Shown: positions 24,192 to 31,474, numbered from the stretch's first letter. The stretch is 64,000 nt of DNA from Amycolatopsis anabasis (GCF_009765355.1 NZ_VTHK01000004.1:124001-188000); one strand, 5' to 3'. Numbers and translations are program-made. The notes: generated from the sequence alone by a model not told the origin.

Positions 24192-24530
24192 TTAGGCCGC
24201 GCTCTCCTCCGGATGCCCGTCGCCTTGTCGACGCTCGGACCGGTGCGGATTCACGCAGATATGCGCGATGTCTTCAGGGCACACGTCCCAAACCTTTACG
24301 ACCGAGAGCAACGCTTCCCCGAACATCATGTGAGGGGCCTCGATGATCTCGGCAAAGACCTCGGTTGTGCAACTGTTGCCAATGATGTCTCGGACCGGCC
24401 GATACAGGCGGCCGTCCGTCTTGACGACAACGCTTTTGTAAATGCTGAGCAGGAATCCGCCCACCGACCGCACCATCGTGGCGACCAGCATGGTGGGACT
24501 GTTTACCACCTCATGTGGTTCACTGGACAA
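24192..24530 (-). CDS. Phage hypothetical protein, 112 aa
   Basis: Begins at a TTG (24530) with AAAGGGG upstream; an ATG at 24560 overlapping the repressor gene is an alternative. The folded centre is SVGGFLLSIYKSVVVKTDGR and CTTEVFAEIIEAPHMMFGEA; the tail is hydrophilic. Its position directly after the repressor on the same strand suggests co-expression in the lysogen, but I recognise no family. Confidence 0.5.
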   Translation of the reverse strand: MSSEPHEVVNSPTMLVATMVRSVGGFLLSIYKSVVVKTDGRLYRPVRDIIGNSCTTEVFAEIIEAPHMMFGEALLSVVKVWDVCPEDIAHICVNPHRSERRQGDGHPEESAA

Positions 24531-24541
24531 CTCACACCCCT

Positions 24542-25051
24542 TTAAACCACTTCCGGCCATTTGTTCTCGTCCGGAAGGCGGAACAATTCGTACGCTTCAT
24601 CGCTCATAGTCGCGTACTTGTTAACTCGGATGATCAAGTCATCGTCTTCAGGCAAACGGGGCACGTAATCCCATCCTCCTGCTTTCATTCCAGGAGACGG
24701 AGGGATATTCGGATCGTGCACCAGTACGACCTCAAACCTCTTCAGGCGGTCGTACCATTGGCGGAGCCGCTGCCGCTTTGTCTTCGACATGCGACGGCCG
24801 CCAGTCGCCACATACTCCAGGTGGTTCAACACCCGATTGAATGGTTCTGTGTGCTTATGCTCGGGGCTGATGTCCTTCCACGGAATGTTCTCTTGCGCCA
24901 CCCGAACGGGGGACTTGTAATTCGCCTTGCTCAAGTGGTAGTTGATCAGTTGTTTTGATTCGCCAAGCGCCTTCGCCGCCTCCGTAGGCGACAAGCCTTG
25001 GTTGATCAATGCCAGGACCATGTCCGTAGTAACGCGCGGTTTCGGTGGCAC
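24542..25051 (-). CDS. Phage immunity repressor, Cluster A-like
   Basis: 169 residues from a GTG with GGGGAGAG upstream. The N-terminal HTH reads ALINQGLSPTEAAKALGESK then QLINYHLSK. The C-terminal part has PWKDISPEHKHTEPFNRVLN, HLEYVATGGRRMSKTKRQRL, VHDPNIPPSPGMKAGGWDYV, and DDLIIRVNKYATMSDEAYEL. This order of segments is what I recall of repressors of Cluster A mycobacteriophages such as L5 gp71, which bind many scattered stoperators and an operator at the early promoter. The 22-bp elements in this prophage are the natural candidates for its sites; one lies 33 bases upstream of its own start. Confidence 0.82.
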   Translation of the reverse strand: MPPKPRVTTDMVLALINQGLSPTEAAKALGESKQLINYHLSKANYKSPVRVAQENIPWKDISPEHKHTEPFNRVLNHLEYVATGGRRMSKTKRQRLRQWYDRLKRFEVVLVHDPNIPPSPGMKAGGWDYVPRLPEDDDLIIRVNKYATMSDEAYELFRLPDENKWPEVV

Positions 25052-25083
25052 GCCTACTCTCCCCTGTAGCTTTCTGTTACCGA

Positions 25084-25105
25084 AACTTTACCGGCAGCGT
25101 CGCTG
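25084..25105 (+). promoter_or_regulatory. 22-bp phage element, site 3, beside the repressor gene
   Basis: On the plus strand AACTTTACC, GG, CAGCGTCGCTG, the reverse orientation of the other four copies. It ends the sequence 33 bases before the repressor GTG, which fits autoregulation. Two changes from the consensus lie in the spacer and in the second arm. Confidence 0.7.
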
Positions 25106-25235
25106 AAGAGGCAAACCCTACTTTTGCCCCCCCGCCAGTTCCGCTACCGAGCGCCCTACCTTGGCCTTTACCCTCTTGCCACCCGACAAGGCAGACGCTA
25201 ATTCACATTTCAACCCTCAGCCAAACCAAAGTATT

Positions 25236-25249
25236 GTGACCAGGGTCAC
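25236..25249. promoter_or_regulatory. 14-bp perfect palindrome upstream of the repressor
   Basis: GTGACC and GGTCAC separated by AG, at 25236-25249. It lies about 185 bases upstream of the repressor start in an otherwise featureless stretch and could be a site for a host or phage dimeric regulator. Confidence 0.35.
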
Positions 25250-25428
25250 CCGCCAACCTGGCGCGCGAACGTAGCGAACTGCTGCCAACGCTCGATAGGT
25301 CAGGGTTAGCCTCGATCAAGTCAGTGGCACGTTTGCCCTGGTCAGCGCCATCTTCGAGATACCGATAATCCGCGCTCACCGTACGCGTGAGTAACAACTG
25401 ATGATGTTCACCCGTCCGGACCAGTGAC

Positions 25429-25668
25429 TTAACTCCCCCGGGTGAGTGATACCGAATGACCGTCAGTCAGTCGAGAGCGACGACGCGGGTCACCAGGTCG
25501 AGCCCGCACACTGTGCTTCGGGCACAGGTCCCGCTTCGCTTGGCGGACGAACTGCCAGCCGTCCGCCTTCGCCCGTCGCCGAGCGTCGGCTGCGCTCACC
25601 CCGTATAGGTGCTGCGCCGTGCAGCCCGGCGAGTCGCAGACAACCCGCCTTGGGTTCTGTTTGATCAT
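25429..25668 (-). CDS. Phage hypothetical protein with Cys/His zinc motif, 79 aa
   Basis: MIKQNPRRVVCDSPGCTAQH near the start, then KRDLCPKHSVRARPGD, gives C-x4-C and C-x2-H spacing consistent with one zinc site. The ADARRRAKADGWQFVRQ segment between is a helix typical of small phage and plasmid zinc-ribbon proteins. The function is unknown; it is the last gene before the repressor. Confidence 0.6.
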   Translation of the reverse strand: MIKQNPRRVVCDSPGCTAQHLYGVSAADARRRAKADGWQFVRQAKRDLCPKHSVRARPGDPRRRSRLTDGHSVSLTRGS

Positions 25669-25765
25669 GGCTCGTCCCGTCTCGATTGCGCGCCCGCCAG
25701 GGTGCTCGACTCCCCTGCCACGGCCTTACCCGGCGCGGGCTGTCATGCCTTTCTAGGCCCGGCCG

Positions 25766-25978
25766 TTAGCCCCGGCCCAGACCTCGGCGGTATCGAGCAG
25801 CTTGGCGCGCTCGGTTCTGGACGCGAGCGTCCAGGTCGTCACTGGCAAGCAGCCCCATCGTGTTCAGTTCGTTCGCCACCTCGCGCGCTTGAGTCGGCGT
25901 GCAGCCGAGGACGTTGCGAACGACCTCCGTAGCCGCTTCGACGTTGCTCGTAGGGACGAAGCCGACGTGATCACTCAT
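25766..25978 (-). CDS. Phage hypothetical protein, 70 aa
   Basis: ATG at 25978. A helical protein with SNVEAATEVVRNVLGCTPTQ and AREVANELNTMGLLASDDLD, which could be a degenerate HTH or a small helical bundle, and an Arg-rich tail. It follows a 97-base gap containing nothing I recognise. Confidence 0.5.
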   Translation of the reverse strand: MSDHVGFVPTSNVEAATEVVRNVLGCTPTQAREVANELNTMGLLASDDLDARVQNRARQAARYRRGLGRG

Positions 25979-25991
25979 TGCCCATGCCTCT

Positions 25992-26189
25992 CTACTGCTC
26001 TGGACGGACGTGCGGCACTTCCGCGTCCGCCTTGAACACCCGGCGACCCTCGCCGCCATCCAGGTACCTCACGTCTACGAAGACCTCGCCGTCCGGTGCA
26101 GACTGCGGGGCCGACAAGACCGTGTACACGACACCTCCCGTGGACTCGTCCCGGAGCTGGTCACCTTCTCGAAGCTCTCGCGCTTTCAC
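25992..26189 (-). CDS. Phage hypothetical protein, 65 aa
   Basis: GTG start overlapping the stop of the previous gene. MKARELREGDQLRDESTGGV and GEVFVDVRYLDGGEGRRVFK form a small beta-barrel-like protein of a kind common in actinophage early regions. Function unknown. Confidence 0.55.
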   Translation of the reverse strand: MKARELREGDQLRDESTGGVVYTVLSAPQSAPDGEVFVDVRYLDGGEGRRVFKADAEVPHVRPEQ

Positions 26190-26329
26190 CGAGGCAGCGT
26201 TCCCTTCTCGTAAACGATCAGACGAAACCTCTCGTCGCCCGGGTCCAGGCGGACGACGATCGTACCGTCCGGCTGCCGGGCGGTCTCCACGATCAAGCCG
26301 CTGTGGACGAGCTGGCCCCGCTCGGCCAT
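26186..26329 (-). CDS. Phage hypothetical protein, 47 aa
   Basis: ATG at 26329 within TGATG of the upstream stop, hence coupled. MAERGQLVHSGLIVETARQP then DGTIVVRLDPGDERFRLIVY is a short beta-rich protein, similar in style to the next gene. Function unknown. Confidence 0.5.
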   Translation of the reverse strand: MAERGQLVHSGLIVETARQPDGTIVVRLDPGDERFRLIVYEKGTLPR

Positions 26330-26604
26330 CACTCCACCCACTCGGGCAGGTAGAAGTTCATATCGTGCGGGTTGGTCATCTGCTCGACGTTGATCGGAAG
26401 CCCCCGCACCCATGTAAGGCCCAGCTCCACACCGAGGGACCGGATGGCACGTTGCTCGACCTCGGTGAACTCCTGGTCGAACTTCGGCACGTACACCTGC
26501 ACGATGTCTTTCGCCCCAGGAGCCACCCGACAACGCGCCTTGATACCAAGCCTCTTCAGCTCGGCCCGAATGGTCGCAGCTACTTCCTTCGCGGTGCGCG
26601 TCAT
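26329..26604 (-). CDS. Phage hypothetical protein, 91 aa
   Basis: ATG at 26604 overlapping the upstream TGA. TAKEVAATIRAELKRLGIKA then VQVYVPKFDQEFTEVEQRAI resembles the small phage proteins built of a long helix and a two-stranded sheet (an 'LPD'-like or DUF fold); it may bind nucleic acid, but that is a guess from shape. The gene chain 27092-25992 is tightly coupled. Confidence 0.55.
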   Translation of the reverse strand: MTRTAKEVAATIRAELKRLGIKARCRVAPGAKDIVQVYVPKFDQEFTEVEQRAIRSLGVELGLTWVRGLPINVEQMTNPHDMNFYLPEWVE

Positions 26605-27092
26605 TTCTGGTTCCTCTCCAAGCCTTCGTACGAAACAGGCTGGTACTGGCACCTTCGGTACAGGTGATCGGCCAGCAGGTCCAACGCCTCGGCGAGGTTC
26701 TCCCCCTGCTTCTCCAGCCGAATCCCCTCGCCGTCCCTCGGGCAGAACACCCGCCAGAGCATCCCCGGCCAGGGCTGAATCACCGTGTGGTGCCGAACCC
26801 GGTAGTGCCGCCGGGGGACGATGACTTCCGTGCCCACTTTCCAGTCCCGCCAGTCGGGCTTGGGCTTGGGCTCGATCACTTCCGCCCACGCCCAGGCGTG
26901 CTGCCCGGCCGCCGTGATGTACCAGACGTACCGAGGCTTGCGCGCACGTGACTTCTTGTCTTGGACCTGTTCGGCCCATCCCTTTTTTGCTAACGCCTTC
27001 AGGACCCGGCCGTCCCGCAAGCGGATCACACCATGCTTGTCAGCGGACTCAAGAACGGCGTGCTGCGCTCGGGTCATCCGCAACTTAACCAT
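26601..27092 (-). CDS. Phage winged-helix-like protein, 163 aa
   Basis: MVKLRMTRAQHAVLESADKH, VIRLRDGRVLKALAKKGWAE and RYVWYITAAGQHAWAWAEVI form a helical N-terminal domain with a beta-wing, like a winged-helix fold. The second half (IVPRRHYRVRHHTVIQPWPG, GENLAEALDLLADHLYRR) is a separate small domain. I chose the ATG at 27092, preceded by GTAGAGGC; ATGs at 27113 and 27128 also exist. Possibly DNA-binding. Confidence 0.55.
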   Translation of the reverse strand: MVKLRMTRAQHAVLESADKHGVIRLRDGRVLKALAKKGWAEQVQDKKSRARKPRYVWYITAAGQHAWAWAEVIEPKPKPDWRDWKVGTEVIVPRRHYRVRHHTVIQPWPGMLWRVFCPRDGEGIRLEKQGENLAEALDLLADHLYRRCQYQPVSYEGLERNQK

Positions 27093-27105
27093 GCCTCTAC
27101 CCGCC

Positions 27106-27306
27106 TTAGTCATCCAGGCTTTCGCCAAACTTGCCGTCTGTGTATGTGTGCAACAGACTCAAAGCCATTCGAAAGGCGGAAAACCTTCCTTCGTAGCGAA
27201 GACTTTCCCCGTCCGTGAACGCTTCTTCGCTACGGCACTTCGATTCGTCTCGCTGTTTACGTAGGGCGGCTTCCAAGTCTTTGAGATCCCGTGATCGTAT
27301 TGCCAT
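27106..27306 (-). CDS. Phage hypothetical protein, 66 aa, paralogue of 27315-27509
   Basis: MAIRSRDLKDLEAALRKQRD, ESKCRSEEAFTDGESLRYEG and RFSAFRMALSLLHTYTDGKF. The pattern LKDLEA-LR, then a polar middle, then SAF-LAL-YLH-TDG is shared with the next gene upstream, so the two arose by tandem duplication. It looks like a helical protein. ATG at 27306 with AAAAGG upstream. Function unknown. Confidence 0.55.
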   Translation of the reverse strand: MAIRSRDLKDLEAALRKQRDESKCRSEEAFTDGESLRYEGRFSAFRMALSLLHTYTDGKFGESLDD

Positions 27307-27314
27307 ACCTTTTC

Positions 27315-27509
27315 TCACCCTTTCCGCTGTTCGTACCGCTCGCCGTACGCTCCGTCTGTGTCGATATGCAGGTATGCCAGCGCCAGGGAGAAAGCCGACG
27401 CCTGACCTCTGTGGAAGTCCGAGTTGTGGGGGTACAGCTTTGCTTCCGATCGGGCTCGGTCCCTCGATTCTCGCAGCGTAGCCTCTAGATCCTTCAGGTG
27501 CAGCGCCAT
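27315..27509 (-). CDS. Phage hypothetical protein, 64 aa, paralogue of 27106-27306
   Basis: MALHLKDLEATLRESRDRAR, HNSDFHRGQASAFSLALAYL and HIDTDGAYGERYEQRKG. Shares the LKDLEA-LR and SAF-LAL-YLH-DTDG-YGE pattern with its neighbour; the two starts lie 203 bases apart. Function unknown. Confidence 0.55.
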   Translation of the reverse strand: MALHLKDLEATLRESRDRARSEAKLYPHNSDFHRGQASAFSLALAYLHIDTDGAYGERYEQRKG

Positions 27510-27518
27510 GCCTTCCCC

Positions 27519-27941
27519 CTATCTCGTGTAGTCCTCGACGTGCTCGAATCTTGAAGGGGAAACTCCTCCGCACGTGGAATACAGGTACGATCCGACGTGC
27601 TCGGTTTCGAACCGGTAGTGCTCTTGCGCGTCCTCGATAACGTCGATCACGCGATTACGAGTCGCTCCGCTTTCCACAAAGTCATCGACGAACACCCACC
27701 GGTCTCCCACAGTTCCCTCTAGCGGCTTGTTACTGTGCGATCCGTCGTTTGGTTTACGGACGATCGCCCAATGCTTTCCAAGTGCGCGAGCGATCACCGG
27801 AACCACCAGCGAGCCAGAGAGACCCGTTCCGATCATCGTGTCGAAGTCAACCCCGCCGAGCGCGCGTCTCGCGTTGCTAATCAAGACTTCCTCGTTGTCC
27901 AGGACGTCCTCCAGGTACAACGCGCAGATGGTCCTAGCCAT
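27519..27941 (-). CDS. Phosphoribosyltransferase-like protein
   Basis: 140 residues. VDFDTMIGTGLSGSLVVPVI supplies the N-terminal nucleotide-side loop and DRWVFVDDFVESGATRNRVI is the PRPP-binding motif with two adjacent Asp and the ESGATR loop. The protein is shorter than hypoxanthine or adenine phosphoribosyltransferases and lacks an obvious hood, so it may be a regulatory or specialised PRTase. A phage PRTase would feed nucleotide salvage or handle a modified base. ATG at 27941 with AAAGG upstream. Confidence 0.75.
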   Translation of the reverse strand: MARTICALYLEDVLDNEEVLISNARRALGGVDFDTMIGTGLSGSLVVPVIARALGKHWAIVRKPNDGSHSNKPLEGTVGDRWVFVDDFVESGATRNRVIDVIEDAQEHYRFETEHVGSYLYSTCGGVSPSRFEHVEDYTR

Positions 27942-27976
27942 GCCTTTCCCTTTTCTCTCAAGTCTTTACCGCAACC

Positions 27977-28018
27977 CCTAAGCACTAGGCAGACACAACG
28001 ATCTGCCCAGCACTTAGG
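27977..28018. terminator. Long hairpin between early genes
   Basis: A stem from CCTAAGCACTAGGCAGA to TCTGCCCAGCACTTAGG with three G-U or mismatched positions and an eight-base loop. It lies in the 85-base gap between the gene ending at 28027 and the PRTase gene start and may act as a terminator or processing site in the leftward transcript. Confidence 0.65.
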
Positions 28019-28026
28019 CCCAACGG

Positions 28027-28266
28027 TTAGCCGACTTCGATTCCATACTGTGCGGCCAACTTACGACCCGCGTCGGTGAATTGAATCCATTGCTCTCCGT
28101 TTGAGAGGAACGTGTCGATCAACCCAGCCCGTTTGAGTTGGGTCAAGTTCCCACGATCTTCCGCGCTGCCGCCTACGTTTCCCCCAACCAACGGCGTGCC
28201 GGACCAGTTGCCCGCGTCCCGCGCATAGTCAAGGAACAAAGCTAGCGAACGCTCTGTGATATTCAT
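28027..28266 (-). CDS. Phage winged-helix-like protein, 79 aa
   Basis: MNITERSLALFLDYARDAGN and AEDRGNLTQLKRAGLIDTFL, then GEQWIQFTDAGRKLAAQYGI. The arrangement helix, helix, 'RGNLTQLKRAGLI', wing, helix is typical of small winged-helix DNA-binding proteins of phages. ATG at 28266. A role in transcription control is inferred from fold only. Confidence 0.6.
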   Translation of the reverse strand: MNITERSLALFLDYARDAGNWSGTPLVGGNVGGSAEDRGNLTQLKRAGLIDTFLSNGEQWIQFTDAGRKLAAQYGIEVG

Positions 28267-28280
28267 GCACCATGCCTTTC

Positions 28281-28463
28281 TCAGCCATACGTGATAATTG
28301 CGATATGGCCGGACTGAACTGTCGCCGCCGGGAGGTCTATCTCGTACCCATGCGCGCAGTCCGGGCTGTACACTTGGACCCGGCCGTCCGGGAATACGTC
28401 AACGATCCGGCCGTCCCGCAGAGTGACCGTCGTGGGCGAGTTCTCCTCGCGAAGGTTTCTCAT
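28281..28463 (-). CDS. Phage hypothetical protein, 60 aa
   Basis: ATG at 28463 preceded by GGAAAGGC. MRNLREENSPTTVTLRDGRI and VDVFPDGRVQVYSPDCAHGY form a small beta-rich protein with the DGRIVDVFPDGRVQV repeat-like pattern. Function unknown. Confidence 0.55.
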   Translation of the reverse strand: MRNLREENSPTTVTLRDGRIVDVFPDGRVQVYSPDCAHGYEIDLPAATVQSGHIAIITYG

Positions 28464-28507
28464 GCCTTTCCGTTTGTCCCCGTCATCGCTATCGCGGAGT
28501 CGAACGG

Positions 28508-28759
28508 TCAAGCCTTTCCGTCCGTTTCGTGGTCGAGGGTCGGAACCCTCACCCAGTCCGTCCATCCGAACTGGTACGGGGTGTGTAGGTCACGCAGCCT
28601 GCGGGCGCAGTCGATCGCCATCTGTGGCGTGACGGAGTATCCGTACGGACAGGCTGTCATCACGGCCTCTATCAGTTCCACGGACAGGTGTGGCAGGTCG
28701 AGCACCCTCGTCTCTTCACGCTGGCCGTGCCGCGTGCGCTCGATGATCCGAATTGCCAT
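28508..28759 (-). CDS. Phage hypothetical protein, 83 aa
   Basis: MAIRIIERTRHGQREETRVL, DLPHLSVELIEAVMTACPYG and YSVTPQMAIDCARRLRDLHT. An alpha/beta protein without a recognised domain; ATG at 28759 with GAGAGGC upstream. It lies in the small-gene early region after P-left. Confidence 0.55.
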   Translation of the reverse strand: MAIRIIERTRHGQREETRVLDLPHLSVELIEAVMTACPYGYSVTPQMAIDCARRLRDLHTPYQFGWTDWVRVPTLDHETDGKA

Positions 28760-28764
28760 GCCTC

Positions 28765-29358
28765 TCAGTCCCCCTTCAATTCTCTGGTGGCCTTGTAGAG
28801 CAGCTCGGCCAGCGCCAACCCGGCGCGTTCGTCGTTCGTGCGGATAACCCACTCCAGCTCACCGCCCCGCACGAACTGGACTTCTCCCCCGATACGCCGA
28901 CTTCCGTACTTGCCGCCACCGAATCCCACGTGGTCCGGCTGGCCGCCAAGACGTGTCGAGTCGGGCAGGATGCCCGCGAGCGTGGTCAGCGTGCGCTCTT
29001 TCTCGGCCTCTGCGTTTTCGTGCTCAGCCTTGCGGCGCTTGTTCTCCGCCAAAGCTTCCTGGTACGCGGGCAAGAGCCGCCTTTCGATGTCCCCGGCGAT
29101 ACGCGCAGGGGCCTTGTCCGGGGACACGGTGATCACGTGGTTCGGCTCGTTGTATCGGGTGAACTTGTTGTCGAGGACCCCCGAAATCTCGACACGCCCC
29201 TTGCTCACCGTCCGGGTACCGGGCCGTACGTGCAGCCGCTCTCCGTTGGGGCCGTCGAGGAACGCATCTCCTCCGCCGCCCCACACTCCCTTTCGGGCGG
29301 ACCAGCCCTCCCCTAGAACGGCCGCTATCGCTTGTGCTTTTTTCAACATTCCTGACAT
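28765..29358 (-). CDS. Phage hypothetical protein, 197 aa
   Basis: ATG at 29358 with GGAAAGG upstream; an ATG three codons later is possible. Three parts: a basic N-terminal segment with KGVWGGGGDAFLDGPNGERL, a central helical coiled-coil region (RRLLPAYQEALAENKRRKAE), and a beta-rich C-terminal part (YGSRRIGGEVQFVRGGELEW). It is among the larger orphans of the early block. Function unknown. Confidence 0.55.
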   Translation of the reverse strand: MSGMLKKAQAIAAVLGEGWSARKGVWGGGGDAFLDGPNGERLHVRPGTRTVSKGRVEISGVLDNKFTRYNEPNHVITVSPDKAPARIAGDIERRLLPAYQEALAENKRRKAEHENAEAEKERTLTTLAGILPDSTRLGGQPDHVGFGGGKYGSRRIGGEVQFVRGGELEWVIRTNDERAGLALAELLYKATRELKGD

Positions 29359-29504
29359 ACCATCCTTTCCGTTGAAACAGGGCGGAACTACCGACCAAAG
29401 GGCCGATAGACCACCCAATCCCAAGGGGAAGGATTCCTAGGCCAGTGCTAAGACTGCGGGGACGAAAGCTCGGGCCGCCTCGTTTAGCATGGAAATAGCC
29501 CCTC

Positions 29505-30245
29505 TCAGTCGTTCAACGCCAGTTGATTCGGGCCAACCGCCGGAGTTCGCCATGCCTTTACGATCTCGTCTAGGACGTAGGCAACGGCGTCGTCGTGGTT
29601 GCGGTTCACCACCGAAGTAGCCGACTCGCACTCCCACTCGTTTTCTTCGTACGAGTAGTACAGCTCTCGGATCTCGTTATCGGTGAAACCGAAAATTTCG
29701 AGGTATCCGCCCATCTGATCGTCAAGCTCGCTCTTGACGTCCCACTCAAGCCATGAAACCCAAGCCTCTTCTTGCAACTCGTGTTCGTACTCGGAATGCG
29801 CCTCATCGCTCAGAAGCGGGTAGTCCGTCAGCCGGTCCATCGCATTGGCCAGGGACTCAAGCATGTCAAGGCCGTTGCCGATGTCTTGCGTGTCGGGCAG
29901 TTCACCGAACTGGACCCAAGCTGCGCCATCTCCGTGGTAACCATCCGTCGATGTAGAAACCCACCCGAATTCATCCCGGAACACACGGACGTTGGCTGCG
30001 TCGCAGCACGAACCGCCATAATCCGAGTAGGATGCCAGGGTGAGGGTTACCGCGTATTCGTCTTCGGTCTCCTCCCCATCGCTCAGAATGAGCGCGTAGA
30101 GCGTCTCGTCCGGAAGCCTGTCGATCCCACGGCCGTACCGGTCGCACGTCAACGACGTCCGGTAGTTGTCGATCAGGCGACGCCAAAGGTCCACCGCGCG
30201 CTCGTACTGCTCGGGCGAATAAGGGACCTGCGTTCTCATAGTCAT
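29505..30245 (-). CDS. Phage hypothetical acidic protein, 246 aa
   Basis: Very acidic (many Asp and Glu, such as SDGEETEDEYAVTLTLASYS and LEWDVKSELDDQMGGYLEIF). The protein has no signal peptide or membrane segment and no recognised domain. Highly acidic early phage proteins sometimes mimic DNA to block host nucleases, but nothing here proves that. It starts MTMRTQVPYSPEQYERAVDL and lies about 150 bases after a stretch with no gene. Confidence 0.55.
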   Translation of the reverse strand: MTMRTQVPYSPEQYERAVDLWRRLIDNYRTSLTCDRYGRGIDRLPDETLYALILSDGEETEDEYAVTLTLASYSDYGGSCCDAANVRVFRDEFGWVSTSTDGYHGDGAAWVQFGELPDTQDIGNGLDMLESLANAMDRLTDYPLLSDEAHSEYEHELQEEAWVSWLEWDVKSELDDQMGGYLEIFGFTDNEIRELYYSYEENEWECESATSVVNRNHDDAVAYVLDEIVKAWRTPAVGPNQLALND

Positions 30246-30326
30246 GATTCCCTCACAGATGTTGAATGCCTAGCTGTCAGGCAAGGGCACGGGCGATAAC
30301 CGCACCATTGGTCAAACGGCTAGGGA

Positions 30327-30470
30327 TCACTTCGGGTCGACGGGGACATTCATTCGCCGGTATAGGTGACCGGATGCCCATCCCCTAGCCCGCAGATACC
30401 GGCGCATCTCGTCTTCGTTCGAGAACACCGCTACAGGCTCATTACTGCCACGCCGAACCAACACGATCAT
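30327..30470 (-). CDS. Phage hypothetical protein, 47 aa
   Basis: ATG at 30470 with AGGGGTGGACGA upstream. MIVLVRRGSNEPVAVFSNED followed by EMRRYLRARGWASGHLYRRM resembles a short beta-alpha phage protein. Function unknown. Confidence 0.5.
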   Translation of the reverse strand: MIVLVRRGSNEPVAVFSNEDEMRRYLRARGWASGHLYRRMNVPVDPK

Positions 30471-30481
30471 TCGTCCACCCC

Positions 30482-30862
30482 TCAAACCTTGGCGAAATGG
30501 GAGCGCCACAGACGGGCAACATCATCCATTCGCCCAATCTCCGCTTCTGTTCTATCGATAGCCTCCCCTAAGAGGCTTTCTAAAAGATCGTCTCGTTCGA
30601 CGGCCCACCAAGTTTTTCCATCATCACTTGTGAACCCGTTCTCAACCCCACCAACAGCCCCGTATCCCCAATCACGTCCATACGGGTCTACGACAGTGAG
30701 CACAAGGACAACAAAGCCCCATTCATCCCGTTTCCAAGCTGCGATGTCTTCTAGGGAATAGCACTCATAATCACGGTCCGGACGGATGTCCGGGTCATGC
30801 TCCGTTTTCAGCGAGTACGTCCACCCCTTTGGGAGACGCTCACTAACGTGCCGGTTTCCCAT
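30482..30862 (-). CDS. Phage hypothetical protein, 126 aa
   Basis: Acidic, Trp-rich protein (SERLPKGWTYSLKTEHDPDI, AAWKRDEWGFVVLVLTVVDP, GKTWWAVERDDLLESLLGEA). A small folded domain with a C-terminal helix. No family recognised; the ATG at 30862 lies close to the previous gene (3 bases), so they are probably cotranscribed. Confidence 0.55.
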   Translation of the reverse strand: MGNRHVSERLPKGWTYSLKTEHDPDIRPDRDYECYSLEDIAAWKRDEWGFVVLVLTVVDPYGRDWGYGAVGGVENGFTSDDGKTWWAVERDDLLESLLGEAIDRTEAEIGRMDDVARLWRSHFAKV

Positions 30863-30865
30863 TGC

Positions 30866-31246
30866 TCACTCCCCCTGAACCTTGACGGACGCACCCCGGG
30901 CGAAGTCCCAAATGGCAATCTGGCCATACTTGCGGCCAAGGGCGAGTGCCTCTTCCCGGTCGTAGACAATGGTCGTGATGTCCAGATAGGACACGCCGTT
31001 GTCGTCTCTCCATCCGCCAAGGACAACGCCACCGGCCATCAGAACGGCCGCGTTGTCGTACGCGAAGTCTCGGATGTCTTCCGGAGTGACCTTCCCGCCA
31101 ATCTGGCGCTCACGGTCCGGGTGGAGGCTCACGGCGTAACCGGAACGGACGTCATGCCCAGTCAAGGGCGACACGGAGAACCCACCTTCCGGGCCGTTGA
31201 TCGCATCGGCAAGGCGGACGTTCAAGGTAGCCAAGGCAGCAGTCAT
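30866..31246 (-). CDS. Phage hypothetical protein, 126 aa
   Basis: MTAALATLNVRLADAINGPE, GYAVSLHPDRERQIGGKVTP, VSYLDITTIVYDREEALALG and RKYGQIAIWDFARGASVKVQ. This 'HPDRERQI...DIT..YDREEAL..G.K..Q.AIWD' pattern recurs in small early proteins of actinophages. Its ATG follows site 4 of the 22-bp element within 13 bases, so the element overlaps its leader. Function unknown. Confidence 0.6.
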   Translation of the reverse strand: MTAALATLNVRLADAINGPEGGFSVSPLTGHDVRSGYAVSLHPDRERQIGGKVTPEDIRDFAYDNAAVLMAGGVVLGGWRDDNGVSYLDITTIVYDREEALALGRKYGQIAIWDFARGASVKVQGE

Positions 31247-31258
31247 TGTTTTTCCTCT

Positions 31259-31280
31259 CAGCGCCGCTGTAAGTAAAAAA
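31259..31280 (-). promoter_or_regulatory. 22-bp phage element, site 4 (degenerate second arm)
   Basis: On the plus strand CAGCGCCGCTG, TA, AGTAAAAAA; the last six bases diverge from the AAGTT of other copies. It precedes the ribosome binding site GAGAGG and the start of the gene at 31246 by 13 bases, the same layout as sites 1 and 2. Confidence 0.65.
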
Positions 31281-31294
31281 TGAGGGCAAAAAAA

Positions 31295-31474
31295 TCATTG
31301 GTGGACGTGCGTGAGGCAACGCAACTCAAGACCATGGTTGCCGTACACAAGTTCTTCGCCTCGATCAGCACACGTGAGCTTCTGGCCGTTCTCGTCCAAG
31401 CCGGTCCATTCGCACCGCTCACAGTCAGCCGCTCGCAAGTCCCGAGCGCGCTCTACTGCCGTCTTGCGGGTCAT
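31295..31474 (-). CDS. Phage hypothetical protein, 59 aa, Cys-rich
   Basis: ATG at 31474 overlapping the upstream TGA. MTRKTAVERARDLRAADCER then CEWTGLDENGQKLTCADRGE and a terminal CLTHVHQ: four Cys that could hold a zinc. Function unknown. Confidence 0.55.
   Translation of the reverse strand: MTRKTAVERARDLRAADCERCEWTGLDENGQKLTCADRGEELVYGNHGLELRCLTHVHQ

Larger units (their letters stand above)
25052..25428. other. Intergenic region upstream of the repressor
   Basis: 377 bases with no convincing gene. It contains site 3 of the 22-bp element (25084-25105) in the orientation opposite to the other copies, and a perfect 14-bp palindrome GTGACC-AG-GGTCAC at 25236-25249. The repressor promoter must be here, but I cannot fix its -35 and -10. 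A reverse-strand frame of about 64 codons (25203-25397) has no ribosome binding site. Confidence 0.5.

Noticed and set aside
25203-25397. Minus-strand 64-codon frame upstream of the repressor
   Set aside because: TTG start without ribosome binding site; it includes the palindrome and is better explained as regulatory DNA.
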